The position numbers and the translations under genes are program-made. Source: Peribacillus glennii (GTDB taxonomy: Bacteria; Bacillota; Bacilli; Bacillales; DSM-1321). From it: DNA of 64,000 nt. Of the stretch, positions 63,945 to 64,000 are shown in pieces. The stretch covers positions 124,001 to 188,000 of the forward strand of contig NZ_QVTD01000010.1 in assembly GCF_003429105.1 (NCBI RefSeq), in the 5' to 3' direction. Every line of letters begins with the position of its first letter. Positions within the stretch are counted from its first letter, which is position 1. The notes beneath the pieces were generated by a model. That model was not told the DNA's origin and searched no databases. It saw nothing but the letters and a program-made list of their open reading frames with translations.

Positions 63945-64000
63945 TCCTGCGATATCAAATTCGACTGATTAATTGATTTAGAATAGAACTGATAGGGATG

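Noticed and set aside
63940..64000. Third family-B repeat at the window end (TTCGACTGAT)
   Set aside because: Only ten bases match the inner part of the 57.3 kb copy, with no arms visible before the window ends.

Overview
This is a stretch of chromosome from an aerobic, endospore-forming member of the Bacillaceae (Bacillus in the broad sense; a Mesobacillus-, Neobacillus- or Cytobacillus-like relative would fit). The evidence is a low to moderate G+C content, strong GGAGG ribosome sites, frequent TTG/GTG starts, and close counterparts of B. subtilis NupC, GntR/GntK/GntP, YxjG, GltC, KatE, KatX, RlmI, Mqo and YhcR. Established Bacillus cis-elements are also present: a CIRCE element, a gnt operator, cre sites, a sigma-B-type promoter, a c-di-GMP-I riboswitch and a parS-like site. 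There is no rRNA, tRNA, CRISPR array or prophage. Species assignment is not possible from the sequence alone.

Layout. 0-3.2 kb: 3' truncated nupC, a short-type 6-phosphogluconate dehydrogenase and a divergent RpiR/MurR regulator with phased operator-like repeats between them. 3.4-5.7 kb: a polar amino-acid ABC transporter. 5.9-7.9 kb: a DUF485 plus acetate-type symporter pair. 8-13.3 kb: SAM methyltransferase, split ThrE-type exporter, parS-like site, RlmI-type methyltransferase, and an orphan PTS IIC protein behind a structured leader with an attenuator. 13.4-19.2 kb: a decayed MocR-type regulator, DUF3052 protein, atypical SDR, a two-component system, and an ArsR/SRPBCC operon. 19.6-28.8 kb: EamA transporter, YxjG-like methyltransferase, aldo/keto reductase, PhoX-like protein, methyltransferase, Sm-like small membrane protein, alkyltransferase-like protein and an L,D-transpeptidase. 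29-42.5 kb: a very large secreted nuclease/nucleotidase, GltC-like regulator plus gdhA, katE, CIRCE-controlled htpG, and a MarR/MFS operon.

42.8-55 kb is accessory in character: a frameshifted pyruvyl transferase, the gluconate operon gntRKP, a puc-like molybdenum hydroxylase cluster with a frameshifted MobA-like gene, and a complete IS3-family element that landed inside a palindromic repeat. 55-64 kb: a c-di-GMP riboswitch in front of a secreted barrel-like protein, a luciferase-like oxidoreductase, mqo, katX, a graveyard of gene remnants (one resembling the riboswitch-controlled protein, one a serine recombinase tail), and a DJ-1/HxlR divergent pair.

How the genes fit together: gluconate uptake and phosphorylation (gntP, gntK) feed 6-phosphogluconate to the Gnd enzyme encoded 43 kb away, so the gluconate route is split between two loci, each with its own regulator. 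GdhA, Mqo, the acetate-type symporter and the purine hydroxylase cluster point to use of organic acids, amino acids and purines. Two catalases, HtpG, ATL and KatX indicate stress and spore protection. Two families of intergenic hairpins recur through the window, and several genes are broken by single-base shifts in homopolymer runs.
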